A stretch of 49,186 nt of DNA from a bacterium UBP14_UBA6098 (GCA_002428525.1 DIWU01000025.1:1-49186), one strand, 5' to 3'. Shown: positions 1 to 8,679, numbered from the stretch's first letter. Program-made: numbers and translations. Notes: generated from the letters alone by a model not told the origin.

Positions 1-307
1 GCGCTCTGGCACCTCTCCAATTGTGTTTTTAAATATGCGTTGCATATCTGTTAAGCGCCGGCCCTCTTCAGATTTCCTGAAAACCGCTCCGGTGCCGCAC
101 CAATCAACACAATCAAGACTGGATGCTTCGGCAATCTCACAAATGCGTTGCATTTCCACGCATCCCGAAAGCCCGTTTCGACGAACCGACCGTGGCACAC
201 CCCGCCGAACAGCGCCGCTATCGTCAACTTCACTTTTTGATAAAAGAACCGCGCTAATTTTATACACTTCCGGGCGGATGTCAATATTAAAAATCGCCGC
301 GGCGAAT
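1..307. other. Gene-free left edge, 307 bases
   Basis: This stretch lies downstream of the lpxC-fabZ stop codon and runs to the window edge. It holds two short related palindromes (listed separately) and no convincing gene. The only minus-strand frame (about 77 codons) has no recognisable motif. A plus-strand frame here simply continues antisense through lpxC-fabZ. No T-rich terminator follows the lpxC-fabZ stop, so transcription may run on toward the window edge. Confidence 0.5.
33..155. repeat. Pair of palindromes with shared core ATGCGTTGCAT
   Basis: Two 15-base palindromes have the same 11-base core ATGCGTTGCAT. One is at 33-47 (arms ATATGC and GCATAT around GTT) and the other at 141-155 (arms AAATGC and GCATTT around GTT). 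Their centres are 108 bases apart. The outermost pairs differ between the two copies but stay complementary in each, which suggests that the dyad itself is kept. They could be operator sites or ends of a small repeat element; no protein partner can be named. Confidence 0.5.
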
Positions 308-1711
308 TTAACGCTGAACCACCATCGCCATAAACTCGCCCTCACAGACAACCTCGCCGTCAACGAAGGCCTTGCCCTCGAATTTACACAGCCCGCGCTT
401 GAAATTCTTCATATCGACGCGGTATGTCACAGTGTCCCCCGGCGTCACAGCCTTGCGGAAACGGACCTTGTCGAGGCCGAGGAAATAGGTGACATGCTCC
501 TCGGGGTCGTCGAAGGCGTCCATCAGCAGGAAGGCGCCGGTTTGGGCGATGCCCTCGATCAGCAAAACCCCGGGCATAATCGGGTGGCCGGGGAAATGCC
601 CCTGAAAATAGAACTCGTTCGCGGTCACATTCTTTCGCGAGATCGCCCATTTGCCCTTCTCGAAATCGACAACCTCATCGACCATGAGGAAAGGGTAGCG
701 GTGCGGGAGTATGCGCATAATGCCCGAGGCGTCGAGGATCGCGCGCTTTTTTGTCGGGCCGTATTGGCCGGCGAGTTCGAGCTTCTCCTTTTGCTTTTTG
801 ATAAGCTTCACAAGCTCGATATTCGCCGAATGGCCGGATCTCGCGCCGATCACAAAGCCCTTCAGCGGGAAGCCGAGAAGGTGCATATCGCCGAGAAGAT
901 CAAGGACTTTATGGCGCACCGGTTCGTTGTAAAAGCGCTGTTCGATGCCCGCGAGAAGCGGATTGCCCTCGACAAAAAGGGCGGTATTCGGGCCGATCCT
1001 GAAATTCGTTTTCAGAAAGTCCTCGATCTCGGGGGTGAACTCCTTATCGATAATAACGAGCGCGTTCTCGGGATTGCCGCCCTTGATAAGCCCCAGTTTC
1101 AAAAGATCCTCGACCTCGGAGAGAAAGCAAAATGTTCTCGCGGGCGAGAATTCATCGAGGAACTCCTCCTCGAGATCGACGAGGGTCGTGTATTGCGTCC
1201 CGAGTGCGGGGTTGTGATAATCGACCATGAATGTGACGCGGTAGCCGTCGAAGGGGACGATGTGAATATCGGTGGCTCGCGAGATATTGTTGTATTGGAT
1301 GACCTCTTCGACCACGAAGTATCGCCTTTCCGCGTCCTGCTGGACAATACCGGCCTCGAGAAGCGCCTCCGCGAAGGGCTGTGCGCTTCCATCGAGAACA
1401 GGCGGCTCATCCGCCGAGAGCCATATCTCGATGTTGTCGATTTGCAGGCCTGCGCAGGCCGCGAGGACATGCTCCACGGTCGTCACACGATGGCCCTGCG
1501 CGTTCGCGAGGGTAGTTCCGCGGACATGCTCGCCGGTCGCGTTATCGACAGAGGCCAATATTCGCGCCTCCGGCCCGATGTCCTCGCGGACGAACACCGC
1601 CCATGTATTCGGCGGCGCGGGCTTGAAGGTCAACCTCACCGGCTTTCCGGTATGTAGTCCGACGCCTTCGAGGCTTGCCTCGCGGGCGATTGTGCTTTGA
1701 TATTTTTTCAT
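308..1711 (-). CDS. lpxC-fabZ: Bifunctional LpxC-FabZ fusion (UDP-3-O-acyl-GlcNAc deacetylase / 3-hydroxyacyl-ACP dehydratase)
   Basis: Two enzymes are fused in one 467-residue chain. Residues 1-310 are LpxC, the zinc deacetylase that commits UDP-acyl-GlcNAc to lipid A synthesis. The expected zinc ligands are visible: His81 in TVEH, and His267 and Asp271 in RHKVLD. The catalytic-type His294 is in SGHSAN. Residues 325-467 are FabZ, the hot-dog dehydratase of fatty acid elongation, with catalytic His372 in GHFPGHP and Glu386 in LLIEG. Both active sites look intact. The same fusion is known from Bacteroidetes and Chlorobi and is a hint to the FCB group. The protein is cytoplasmic. The ATG at 1711 has a GGAG site seven bases upstream and a promoter behind it. 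Usual partners lpxD and lpxA are not next to it inside the window. Confidence 0.96.
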   Translation of the reverse strand: MKKYQSTIAREASLEGVGLHTGKPVRLTFKPAPPNTWAVFVREDIGPEARILASVDNATGEHVRGTTLANAQGHRVTTVEHVLAACAGLQIDNIEIWLSADEPPVLDGSAQPFAEALLEAGIVQQDAERRYFVVEEVIQYNNISRATDIHIVPFDGYRVTFMVDYHNPALGTQYTTLVDLEEEFLDEFSPARTFCFLSEVEDLLKLGLIKGGNPENALVIIDKEFTPEIEDFLKTNFRIGPNTALFVEGNPLLAGIEQRFYNEPVRHKVLDLLGDMHLLGFPLKGFVIGARSGHSANIELVKLIKKQKEKLELAGQYGPTKKRAILDASGIMRILPHRYPFLMVDEVVDFEKGKWAISRKNVTANEFYFQGHFPGHPIMPGVLLIEGIAQTGAFLLMDAFDDPEEHVTYFLGLDKVRFRKAVTPGDTVTYRVDMKNFKRGLCKFEGKAFVDGEVVCEGEFMAMVVQR

Positions 1712-1735
1712 ATATTCTCCGTTTTTTTAGACCGA

Positions 1736-1764
1736 AATATAAGCCTTTATCCGAGTCGAGGCAA
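1736..1764 (-). promoter_or_regulatory. Predicted promoter of lpxC-fabZ
   Basis: Read on the minus strand, TTGCCT (1759-1764) is followed after 17 bases by TATATT (1736-1741). Transcription would start near 1729, giving a leader of about 18 bases that includes the GGAG ribosome site. The rest of the divergent gap to the protease start at 1961 is AT-rich, but no equally good plus-strand promoter was found in it. Confidence 0.5.
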
Positions 1765-1960
1765 GCAAAAAATCTCGCACGTCGAGTTTCGGCTGTTCGG
1801 TGTTGTGAGAAGAGAATTCCGGCCTCCCCTTCCAATATGAGAATCTATTAAAATAAGTGGCAATAATACCCCTCCGCGAATATTTTATTATATTGAAATT
1901 ATAGCCTAATATTATAGGTAATTTTTAACGGCTTTAACACTAACCAGCTCTGAACCATAT

Positions 1961-4900
1961 ATGAAAAAAATCTATTTCCTCTTCGACCTCTCCCTCGCAA
2001 TTATATTAGCTCTGCTCGTTTTCTCCGGAAACGTTTACGGGATGAAGCACCGCGACTCCATCGACATCGACCCGATCGGCCTATTATCAGCTCAAATAGC
2101 ACCGCCGCCCTCGCCTGCTGTCGATCTCTCGAACAACCCCTCGATGGAGGACGAGGTCATCTGGTTCCGCTGGGCGACACTCGATATGGACGACCCGCTC
2201 CCCGCGCCAATCACTCCCGAGCTCGAATTCAAGGACTTCAAGCGCGATTTCGGCTACTATATCGTGAAATTCGACGGCGAAACCACCGAGGAGCGCAAAG
2301 AACAGATAATTAACGCCGCCAAAGGCACTCCCCTCGGCGCGCAAATCTTCTATTATGTCCCAAACCGCGCTTGGGTTTTCCGCCTCTCGAAGGAATCCCT
2401 TCCGAAGGTCGAAGCGCTCGATTTCGTGAAACGCGTCCTGCCGCTGATCCCCTCCTTCCGAGTCCGGCCGTCGCTCCTCACAGATGAACACAAACCCGAC
2501 CCGGACGGCCTTATCGAATTGATAATTCAAGTCTTTCAGGGCGATGACCACGAGGCCCTCGCCACAGAGCTACGCGCCCTCGGCGGCCAAATCGACGATG
2601 TCATGCGTGGAGAGGGGCACGAGTACGTCCGCCTCAAATGCTCCCCGGAAAACCTGAGGCAGATCGTTTTAACAGCGGCACTTTTCGAGGGCACCGAATG
2701 GGTCGAGCGCAAATACCCTGTCAAACTTCTCAACGACTGGTCGCGCTGGATCACCCAATCCTACAACTTCACCGGAATGACCTCCAGCTCGCGGCTTTTA
2801 GCCCAGATGTCCGTCGATCTGGCGCATGTCCCGATCTATCGCAGAAATCTCTATGGCCAAGGCCAGCTCGTCGGCTACCTCGACAGCGGCCTCGACACGA
2901 ACTCGATCTACTTCTGCGACCCCGGCGTCACGGTCCCAAAATATACCGGCTGGACTCCCCCGACCGACACCGGCCACCGCAAGATCCGCGCATACAACCG
3001 CGGCTCTTCTACAACAGGTGACTTCGACGATACCGATGTCTCCTTGGGCGGCCATGGATCCCATGTTGGCGGAAGCATCGCCGGCGAGAACGAGGCCAAT
3101 TCCCCCACCTCGGGAACCTACAACTCCGGCGACGGCATGGCACCGCTCGCCCGGCTCGTCTTCACCGACGGAGCCAAAGGCTCCAACGGAATTTATACCC
3201 CCACCGACATGAACACGCTCTTTGCCTATGCCCGAAATTGCGGCGCTTATATCCACAGCAACTCCTACGGCAGTAGCTCACCAACATATTATAACACAGA
3301 CGCCCAGCAGTGCGACCAGTTTATGTGGAACAACAAAAACTTCCTCATCTTCTTCGCCGCGGGAAACGACAACACCGACGGAATCCGCGTCGCAAGCTAC
3401 GGCGTCGCGAAGAATATGGTGACTGTCGGCGCGACAGAGACCGGATTTGGATTTAATTCCACAACCTACTCCAACCCCGGTTCCACTGACGGAAACGACC
3501 CCGAAAATATGGCCGAATTCTCCTCGCACGGCCCGACCGACGAGGGGCTTATGAAGCCCAATGTCAGCGTCCCCGGCGGCTGGTTTATTTGGTCGGCGGA
3601 CAATATCGACGGCGGAAGTTCATGCCACACCGGCATGGCATATATGGGCGGAACCTCGATGGCAACCCCAACCTGCGCCGGCATGACCGCCCTCATCCGC
3701 CAATATTTCATGGCGGGCTACTACCCCACCGGCGATGTCGTCGCGGGAAACGCCCTCACCCCTAGCGGCGCGCTGATGAAGGCCATGCTTATCCTCGGCA
3801 CGCGCAATATGACGGGCATCTACACTATCGACGCGGTGAACAACACCGGAAGCAAGCGCGCCCCCTCCAACGGCCAAGGCTGGGGTCGCGTAGTCCTCGA
3901 CGACTGCATGTATTTCAACGATTCTTACGGCGCGGACGCCCGCAAGCTCTGGGTTCAGGATATCACCTCGGGCTTCACCTCGACCGGCCAAACCCACACC
4001 TACTTGCTCTACACCGGCCCAAGCACGACCGAGAATATCAAGATCGTCCTGTCTTTCACCGACTACCCCGGTTCACCCGCGGTTGGAACCTCCGGCGTCA
4101 ACGATCTCAACCTGACTGTCACCGTTGCCGGCAACACATACAAGGGCAATGTTTTCTCGTCAACTGTCTCGCGCTCTGCGACCGGCGGAAGCTATGACGG
4201 AATCAACCGCGACGAGGTCGTCTGGCTCGACCCGATCCCGAACAGCCTGATAGAAATTACAATCGGCGCGAACGCGATTCGGACCTCCCCTCAGCCCTAC
4301 GCCCTCGTAGCGGCCGGCGATCTGTCCGAAGCGCCGCCGAACGAAGCCCCCGAGGTTCCCGCGCTGAACAAGCTCTTCGACAACGAGCGCACCCCCGACA
4401 GAACGCCGACCTTCGAGTGGCGAGTCCCCATCGACGACGACGGCGACCCCTTGCATTTCCGCCTCCAGCTCGACGACGCACCCGATTTCACAAGCATAAT
4501 CAGCGAGGTCGCGACGAATGTCTCAGCAGTCGGCTTCACCGGCGGGCCTTTCCCGGTCGCCGAGGGAACATCGGCAATAAAAACCTACACCGTGCAAAGC
4601 AATCTTACACAAGGGCAAACCTACTGGTGGCGGATGTGCGCCTACGACGGCGTCAACTACAGCGCTTGGACAACACCGCGTTCCTTCACTGTTGACACAT
4701 TGCGCCCCCACTCCGACTGGTTCCAAACAACAACCGCCCAGTTCGAGACCGACGCGCTGACATCCGCTATTGCTGTCTCCAACTATGTTTACCTCGGTGG
4801 TGGTTCGGGAAACACCGGCTGGCTATCGCCCTCAGCCTATTCAAACGCGAGCACAAACTGGTCAAACCCCACAAATTGTTACGCAAACGACTCTAACACC

Positions 4901-6070
4901 TCAATGCCGCGAAACGGCGATAGCTGTCGTTTCTATAATTACGGCATCTCTGTCCCTACAGGTGCAACGATCTCAGGGATTATTGTGCGCACGGACGCAT
5001 GGAGATACCTCCCGACCTCAAACCGCTATATCACAATCGAATTGAGCTGGAACGGTGGAACAAACTGGACCACCGGCCGTCAAAGCGCTGTCCTTCCGGA
5101 TGCCGACCCCAACGGCGCAGTCACCTTTGGAGGATCCTCGGACACTTGGGGCAGGCCTTGGACCGCAACCGAACTTAATAACACGAATTTTCGATTGCGT
5201 GCGAGTATTCAAAGCCCGGGAACTTCCTATGTTGTCTATGTCGATTGGCTCGCCGTCGATGTCTATTATTCCAACGAGATCACCTCCGGCAATATCCGCT
5301 CGACGATGATAGACTACTCCTCGGTCCCCGGCGCCGTAGGCTGGAACACCGCCGAGTTCTCCGACAACGAAACGACCGGCGATATTAAATATCAAGTATT
5401 TTACAACCTCGCCGGAACTCCCACGCTGATCCCGGACGCCGCGCTCTCGGGCAATTCCACCGGCTTCGACTCAAGCCCGATAAACATCTCAGCGCTGAAC
5501 ACGACAACCTACAACAAGCTCTATCTCAAGGCCAACCTCACCAACTCCGGCGGCTCGCCGATCCTCAACGACTGGGCTGTCACGTGGCGAACCGAGGAAA
5601 CCCTCGCGCTCGAGGTCCGTAAGGGCGGCGCCGGCGGCCCGCTTTACAGCACCTCAAGCTGGGCGATCGGTCGCCTCGACGAGGGACAGGTCATCATCAT
5701 GACCGCGGAGGATTACGCCTATATCAAAAACACCGGAACGGTCGCTATCGACCTGCGCCTCAAAGCCGAGACCTCCGGATGGTCGCTCGGCAACACCGCG
5801 GGTGAGGATATCGCCCTTCTCATGGGCCTCTTCGACACCTCCGCGCCGGATGCTATCGATTTCACAAGTCCCACAGATGTCCTGAACGGCTCATTCAAGC
5901 TCTCCGGCTCAACCGAAGCGGGCGCTTTCGCGACCTCGGCCTCGAACGGATACAACATCGCGCTCGATGCAGGCCGCTCCCTATACCTTTATTTCCAAGC
6001 GCCCTCTCCGAACACCTTCACAACAATGCAAACAATTACGGTGACAATCGAAGCGGTGCCTCATATGTGA
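1961..6070 (+). CDS. Exported subtilisin-family (S8) serine protease, KP-43-like, multidomain
   Basis: This 1369-residue protein begins with a signal peptide (residues 1-27). The catalytic triad is Asp308 (in YLDSG), His365 (in GGHGSH) and Ser566 (in GGTSMATP), with oxyanion Asn469 in AAGN. It should therefore be an active endopeptidase. Residues 40-270 look like a pro-region. After the catalytic domain (about 285-660) comes a beta-barrel with a NDLNL motif typical of KP-43-type subtilases (about 660-780). A fibronectin-III-like domain (about 795-910), further beta-rich domains and a C-terminal domain (about 1214-1369) follow. That last domain resembles the end of the 2861-residue protein at 20192. 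There is no Lys-ending or Cys-clamped sorting domain. The protein is probably secreted or surface-bound. No Shine-Dalgarno site precedes the ATG, and no better start is seen. Confidence 0.92.
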   Translation: MKKIYFLFDLSLAIILALLVFSGNVYGMKHRDSIDIDPIGLLSAQIAPPPSPAVDLSNNPSMEDEVIWFRWATLDMDDPLPAPITPELEFKDFKRDFGYYIVKFDGETTEERKEQIINAAKGTPLGAQIFYYVPNRAWVFRLSKESLPKVEALDFVKRVLPLIPSFRVRPSLLTDEHKPDPDGLIELIIQVFQGDDHEALATELRALGGQIDDVMRGEGHEYVRLKCSPENLRQIVLTAALFEGTEWVERKYPVKLLNDWSRWITQSYNFTGMTSSSRLLAQMSVDLAHVPIYRRNLYGQGQLVGYLDSGLDTNSIYFCDPGVTVPKYTGWTPPTDTGHRKIRAYNRGSSTTGDFDDTDVSLGGHGSHVGGSIAGENEANSPTSGTYNSGDGMAPLARLVFTDGAKGSNGIYTPTDMNTLFAYARNCGAYIHSNSYGSSSPTYYNTDAQQCDQFMWNNKNFLIFFAAGNDNTDGIRVASYGVAKNMVTVGATETGFGFNSTTYSNPGSTDGNDPENMAEFSSHGPTDEGLMKPNVSVPGGWFIWSADNIDGGSSCHTGMAYMGGTSMATPTCAGMTALIRQYFMAGYYPTGDVVAGNALTPSGALMKAMLILGTRNMTGIYTIDAVNNTGSKRAPSNGQGWGRVVLDDCMYFNDSYGADARKLWVQDITSGFTSTGQTHTYLLYTGPSTTENIKIVLSFTDYPGSPAVGTSGVNDLNLTVTVAGNTYKGNVFSSTVSRSATGGSYDGINRDEVVWLDPIPNSLIEITIGANAIRTSPQPYALVAAGDLSEAPPNEAPEVPALNKLFDNERTPDRTPTFEWRVPIDDDGDPLHFRLQLDDAPDFTSIISEVATNVSAVGFTGGPFPVAEGTSAIKTYTVQSNLTQGQTYWWRMCAYDGVNYSAWTTPRSFTVDTLRPHSDWFQTTTAQFETDALTSAIAVSNYVYLGGGSGNTGWLSPSAYSNASTNWSNPTNCYANDSNTSMPRNGDSCRFYNYGISVPTGATISGIIVRTDAWRYLPTSNRYITIELSWNGGTNWTTGRQSAVLPDADPNGAVTFGGSSDTWGRPWTATELNNTNFRLRASIQSPGTSYVVYVDWLAVDVYYSNEITSGNIRSTMIDYSSVPGAVGWNTAEFSDNETTGDIKYQVFYNLAGTPTLIPDAALSGNSTGFDSSPINISALNTTTYNKLYLKANLTNSGGSPILNDWAVTWRTEETLALEVRKGGAGGPLYSTSSWAIGRLDEGQVIIMTAEDYAYIKNTGTVAIDLRLKAETSGWSLGNTAGEDIALLMGLFDTSAPDAIDFTSPTDVLNGSFKLSGSTEAGAFATSASNGYNIALDAGRSLYLYFQAPSPNTFTTMQTITVTIEAVPHM

Positions 6071-6126
6071 TAGAGTCCCAAATGCATGAAATCGGCGTCC
6101 GAATATCCAAAATAAAAAAATTTTTC

Positions 6127-6155
6127 TTGCAAAATGATTATAACATGTTTAATAT
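6127..6155 (+). promoter_or_regulatory. Predicted promoter of the RRM protein gene
   Basis: TTGCAA (6127-6132) is followed after 17 bases by TAATAT (6150-6155). An alternative -10 box, TATAGT, lies at 6153-6158. The leader would be about 85-90 bases, long for this window, so some post-transcriptional control of the RNA-binding protein is possible. Confidence 0.4.
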
Positions 6156-6249
6156 AGTATCCCGTCGATTGCGACAAGCCAATTCTTCACCCCGTGTCAT
6201 GGTAGAGGAATCGGTCGTTATGAATCAATGACACAAGAGAGGAAGTAGA

Positions 6250-6537
6250 ATGGATATCTACGTCGGTAATCTGTCATACGACGCCACTGATGAAGACCTG
6301 CAGGGCCTTTTCGGTCAATACGGAACCGTGGCCTCGGCCAGAGTTATCATCGACAAAATGTCGGGTCGCTCCAGAGGCTTCGGCTTCGTCGAGATGCCCG
6401 AAAGCGGCGAGGGCGAGAAGGCCATCGAGGCCACCAATGGCCTCGAATTCCAAGGCAGAACCCTTCGCGTCAATGAATCGCAACCGCGCCCCAAAACAAG
6501 GGACAATCGCGGCGGCTACGGCGACAAACGTCGTTAA
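6250..6537 (+). CDS. Small single-RRM RNA-binding protein
   Basis: This 95-residue cytoplasmic protein is one RNA recognition motif plus a short basic tail. RNP2 is IYVGNL (residues 3-8) and RNP1 is RGFGFVEM (42-49), with the aromatic residues that stack on RNA bases in place. The tail contains RGGYG and ends KRR, as in cyanobacterial and other bacterial Rbp proteins, some of which are cold-induced. It probably binds mRNA as a chaperone; the target is unknown. A purine-rich AGAGGAAG ribosome site precedes the ATG. The gene has its own promoter and terminator, so it is monocistronic. Confidence 0.93.
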   Translation: MDIYVGNLSYDATDEDLQGLFGQYGTVASARVIIDKMSGRSRGFGFVEMPESGEGEKAIEATNGLEFQGRTLRVNESQPRPKTRDNRGGYGDKRR

Positions 6538-6564
6538 TAGATTCCGCTTATAGGTTCTATAACG

Positions 6565-6590
6565 AAAGGCGGTTTTTACCGCCTTTTTTT
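6565..6590 (+). terminator. Rho-independent terminator of the RRM gene
   Basis: GGCGG (6568-6572) pairs with CCGCC (6579-6583) across a six-base loop. A further AAA/TTT extends the stem, and seven T residues (6584-6590) follow. It lies 28 bases after the stop codon. Confidence 0.85.
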
Positions 6591-6647
6591 ATGACTCCCA
6601 ATATTATTATGGACGAAGATAATAGATGAAGGCAATGATAGACAATG

Positions 6648-6687
6648 TTGCATCTTTTTATTTTTTCGATATACTTATAAGATTATG
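6648..6687 (+). promoter_or_regulatory. Predicted promoter of pycB with a conserved downstream block
   Basis: TTGCAT (6648-6653) is followed after 16 bases by TATACT (6670-6675). The block 6661-6687 (TTTTTTCGA, the -10 box, then TATAAGATTATG) is almost identical to the block around the promoter of the metalloprotease at 15740-15766: 25 of 27 bases agree. The leader is about 38 bases and ends in GGAGG four bases before the ATG. Confidence 0.5.
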
Positions 6688-6719
6688 CTATCCAAATATC
6701 ATGATATATCGGAGGAATA

Positions 6720-8402
6720 ATGGCTCGTAAGCTTCTCATCAAAGACCTAACTCTTCGCGACGGCCAGCAGTCGCAACTTGCTACCCGCATGAACCAAAGT
6801 CAGGTCGATAGAACCCTCCCATATTACCGCGACGCGCAATTCTACGCGATGGAGGTCTGGGGCGGCGCGGTGCCGGACTCGACAATGCGATACTTGGGCG
6901 AAAACCCATGGGACCGCCTCGCGAAGATCAAGGATGCCATAGGAAAAGCCTCCCTACTGACAGCCCTCTCCCGAGGCAGAAACCTCTTCGGCTACAATCC
7001 CTACCCGGACGATGTCATCGAGGGCTTCAACCGAAACTCCCTGCAGACCGGCGTCGATATCATGCGCATCTTCGACGCCCTAAACGACATCGACAATATG
7101 AAATCCACGATCGAGATCGTCCGCAAAAACGGCGGCCAAACCGATTGCGCGGTCTGCTACACGACCGATCCGGTCTTCACCTTTTTCCAAAGACTCAAGG
7201 GCGTCCTCTCCGGCAAACGCCTTCCCGGGGCCATCTTCACAGTAGATTACTTCGTCGATAAGGCATTGCAACTCGAAAAACTCGGCGCGGACACGATAAC
7301 AATAAAGGATATGGCCGGCCTGATCCACCCGAAGGTCGCCGGCAAACTCTACAAAGAGCTTAAAAAAAGGGTTAAACTGCCGATCGACCACCATAGCCAC
7401 TGCACCCCCGGCTATGGCCTCGGCTCGGCGCTTGTCGCAATCGTCAACGGCGTCGATATCGTCGATACTGTAATCTCGAACTTCGCCGGAGGCCCCGCGG
7501 CTCCGGCCTTCGAGCTTGTCCAGATCTTCTGCAATAAGCTCGGTATCGATACCGGCGTGAACCTCGAAGCGGTGAACAAAATCAACCGCGAACTCCTCGG
7601 TATCCGAAAAGAACTCGCCGCCTTCGACGAGTCGAAGATGATGCCCCGCCCCTTCGACATCACTAAAGACAAGCTTCCGCGCGAAATCGACGAGCTTTTC
7701 GACAAGGCCATCGAGGCCGCGATCAAGGACGACTATGTCGCAGTCGTTGACCTCACGCAAAAGATCGAGGCATACTTCAACTTCCCCGGCCCGAAGGAGG
7801 AGGTCAAAAAGGCGCAAATCCCCGGCGGCATGTATTCCAACATGGTGACTCAGCTCGAGGGCATGGGCATGTCCCACCTTTTCCACGATGTCCTGAGGAA
7901 TGTCCCGCGCGTCCGCTTGGATTCGGGCCTTCCGCCCTTGGTCACTCCGACGAGCCAGATTGTCGGCGTGCAGGCTGTCAACAGCGTCGTTAGTCAGGCG
8001 CAGGGCAAGGGCTTCTACGACATAACCTCGGCGCAGTTCGTCAGTTTGGTTCAGGGCGGTTACGGCAAAACCCCCTTCCCGATCGATCCCGAGTTTCGCA
8101 AACTCATCACCGGCAATCCGCAGGAGATCCCCTACGACACAACGAAATACAAGAAGCCCGACAACCCGATCCTCGAGCAGTATGGCGGTGTGCCCCTCGC
8201 CGAGGACGAGAAGGAGATGCTACTCTTGGAGCTTTTTCCGGCCGTCGCGGCGAAGTATCTCGAGGGGGTGAAGAAGGGCCGATATGAGGCTGAGATCAAG
8301 GTCATAAGCGACGCGGAGTTTAGTAGGCAAGCCGAGGTTTTCACCCGGATTCTCGACGGCCTCGAGGGCAATTATCAATTGACCTCCGAGGTATATTCTT
8401 AG
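6720..8402 (+). CDS. pycB: Biotin-dependent carboxyltransferase subunit, PycB / OadA / transcarboxylase 5S type
   Basis: This 560-residue cytoplasmic protein has the HMGL-like TIM barrel that moves a carboxyl group between biotin and pyruvate or oxaloacetate. Metal and active-site residues are visible: Asp14 in RDGQQS, Lys196 in IKDMAG (the lysine that is carboxylated in the family), and His225 and His227 in HSHCTPG. The second half (from about 310) is the conserved carboxyltransferase domain. The usual C-terminal biotin domain with a biotinyl-lysine (AMKM-like) is absent, so a separate biotin carrier protein must work with it. Biotin carboxylase is not nearby. Whether it acts in pyruvate carboxylase, oxaloacetate decarboxylase or a methylmalonyl-CoA transcarboxylase cannot be told from this subunit alone. 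Confidence 0.88.
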   Translation: MARKLLIKDLTLRDGQQSQLATRMNQSQVDRTLPYYRDAQFYAMEVWGGAVPDSTMRYLGENPWDRLAKIKDAIGKASLLTALSRGRNLFGYNPYPDDVIEGFNRNSLQTGVDIMRIFDALNDIDNMKSTIEIVRKNGGQTDCAVCYTTDPVFTFFQRLKGVLSGKRLPGAIFTVDYFVDKALQLEKLGADTITIKDMAGLIHPKVAGKLYKELKKRVKLPIDHHSHCTPGYGLGSALVAIVNGVDIVDTVISNFAGGPAAPAFELVQIFCNKLGIDTGVNLEAVNKINRELLGIRKELAAFDESKMMPRPFDITKDKLPREIDELFDKAIEAAIKDDYVAVVDLTQKIEAYFNFPGPKEEVKKAQIPGGMYSNMVTQLEGMGMSHLFHDVLRNVPRVRLDSGLPPLVTPTSQIVGVQAVNSVVSQAQGKGFYDITSAQFVSLVQGGYGKTPFPIDPEFRKLITGNPQEIPYDTTKYKKPDNPILEQYGGVPLAEDEKEMLLLELFPAVAAKYLEGVKKGRYEAEIKVISDAEFSRQAEVFTRILDGLEGNYQLTSEVYS

Positions 8403-8429
8403 GGCTTTCCCTCGATCTCGCTTACCTGA

Positions 8430-8455
8430 AAAGCCGGTTAATCCGGCTTTCTTTA
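8430..8455 (+). terminator. Terminator of pycB
   Basis: AAAGCCGG (8430-8437) pairs perfectly with CCGGCTTT (8443-8450) across TTAAT, and a T-rich stretch follows. It starts 27 bases after the stop codon. Confidence 0.8.
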
Positions 8456-8547
8456 TTATAGCGCTATACTAAGTTGGAGTAGGCAGATCGGCTCAGATTA
8501 AACACTGCGGTCTCGATTATATTTACACAAAACCTTTTTCGTGCAAT

Positions 8548-8583
8548 GTTATCTTTTTATAACAGGTGTTATTTTTAGATAAC
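8548..8583. repeat. 36-base dyad in a convergent intergenic gap
   Basis: GTTATCT (8548-8554) and AGATAAC (8577-8583) are inverted copies, as are ATAACA (8559-8564) and TGTTAT (8567-8572), around a central GG. Between outer and inner arms both sides read TTTT, which cannot pair and would form a symmetric internal loop. The rest of the 277-base gap (8403-8679) holds only the pycB terminator and AT-rich sequence. Both flanking genes end here, so this is not an obvious operator. It might end the minus-strand transcript or be a small repeat. Confidence 0.5.
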
Positions 8584-8679
8584 GATTTTTAATGCCGATT
8601 TGGCAAATACGAAGAATTGCTTTGAGAAGAGTATATTTTAGTTTAAGTAATACAGCTTATCTATTTGTATTATAGTGAT

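Noticed and set aside
51..284. Small minus-strand gene of 77 codons at the window's left edge
   Set aside because: No ribosome site, no motif, and the frame covers one of the palindromes.
23..1657. Long plus-strand open frame opposite lpxC-fabZ (544 codons)
   Set aside because: It is the mirror of a clear enzyme gene. Its product has no motif and biased composition, and there is no ribosome site.
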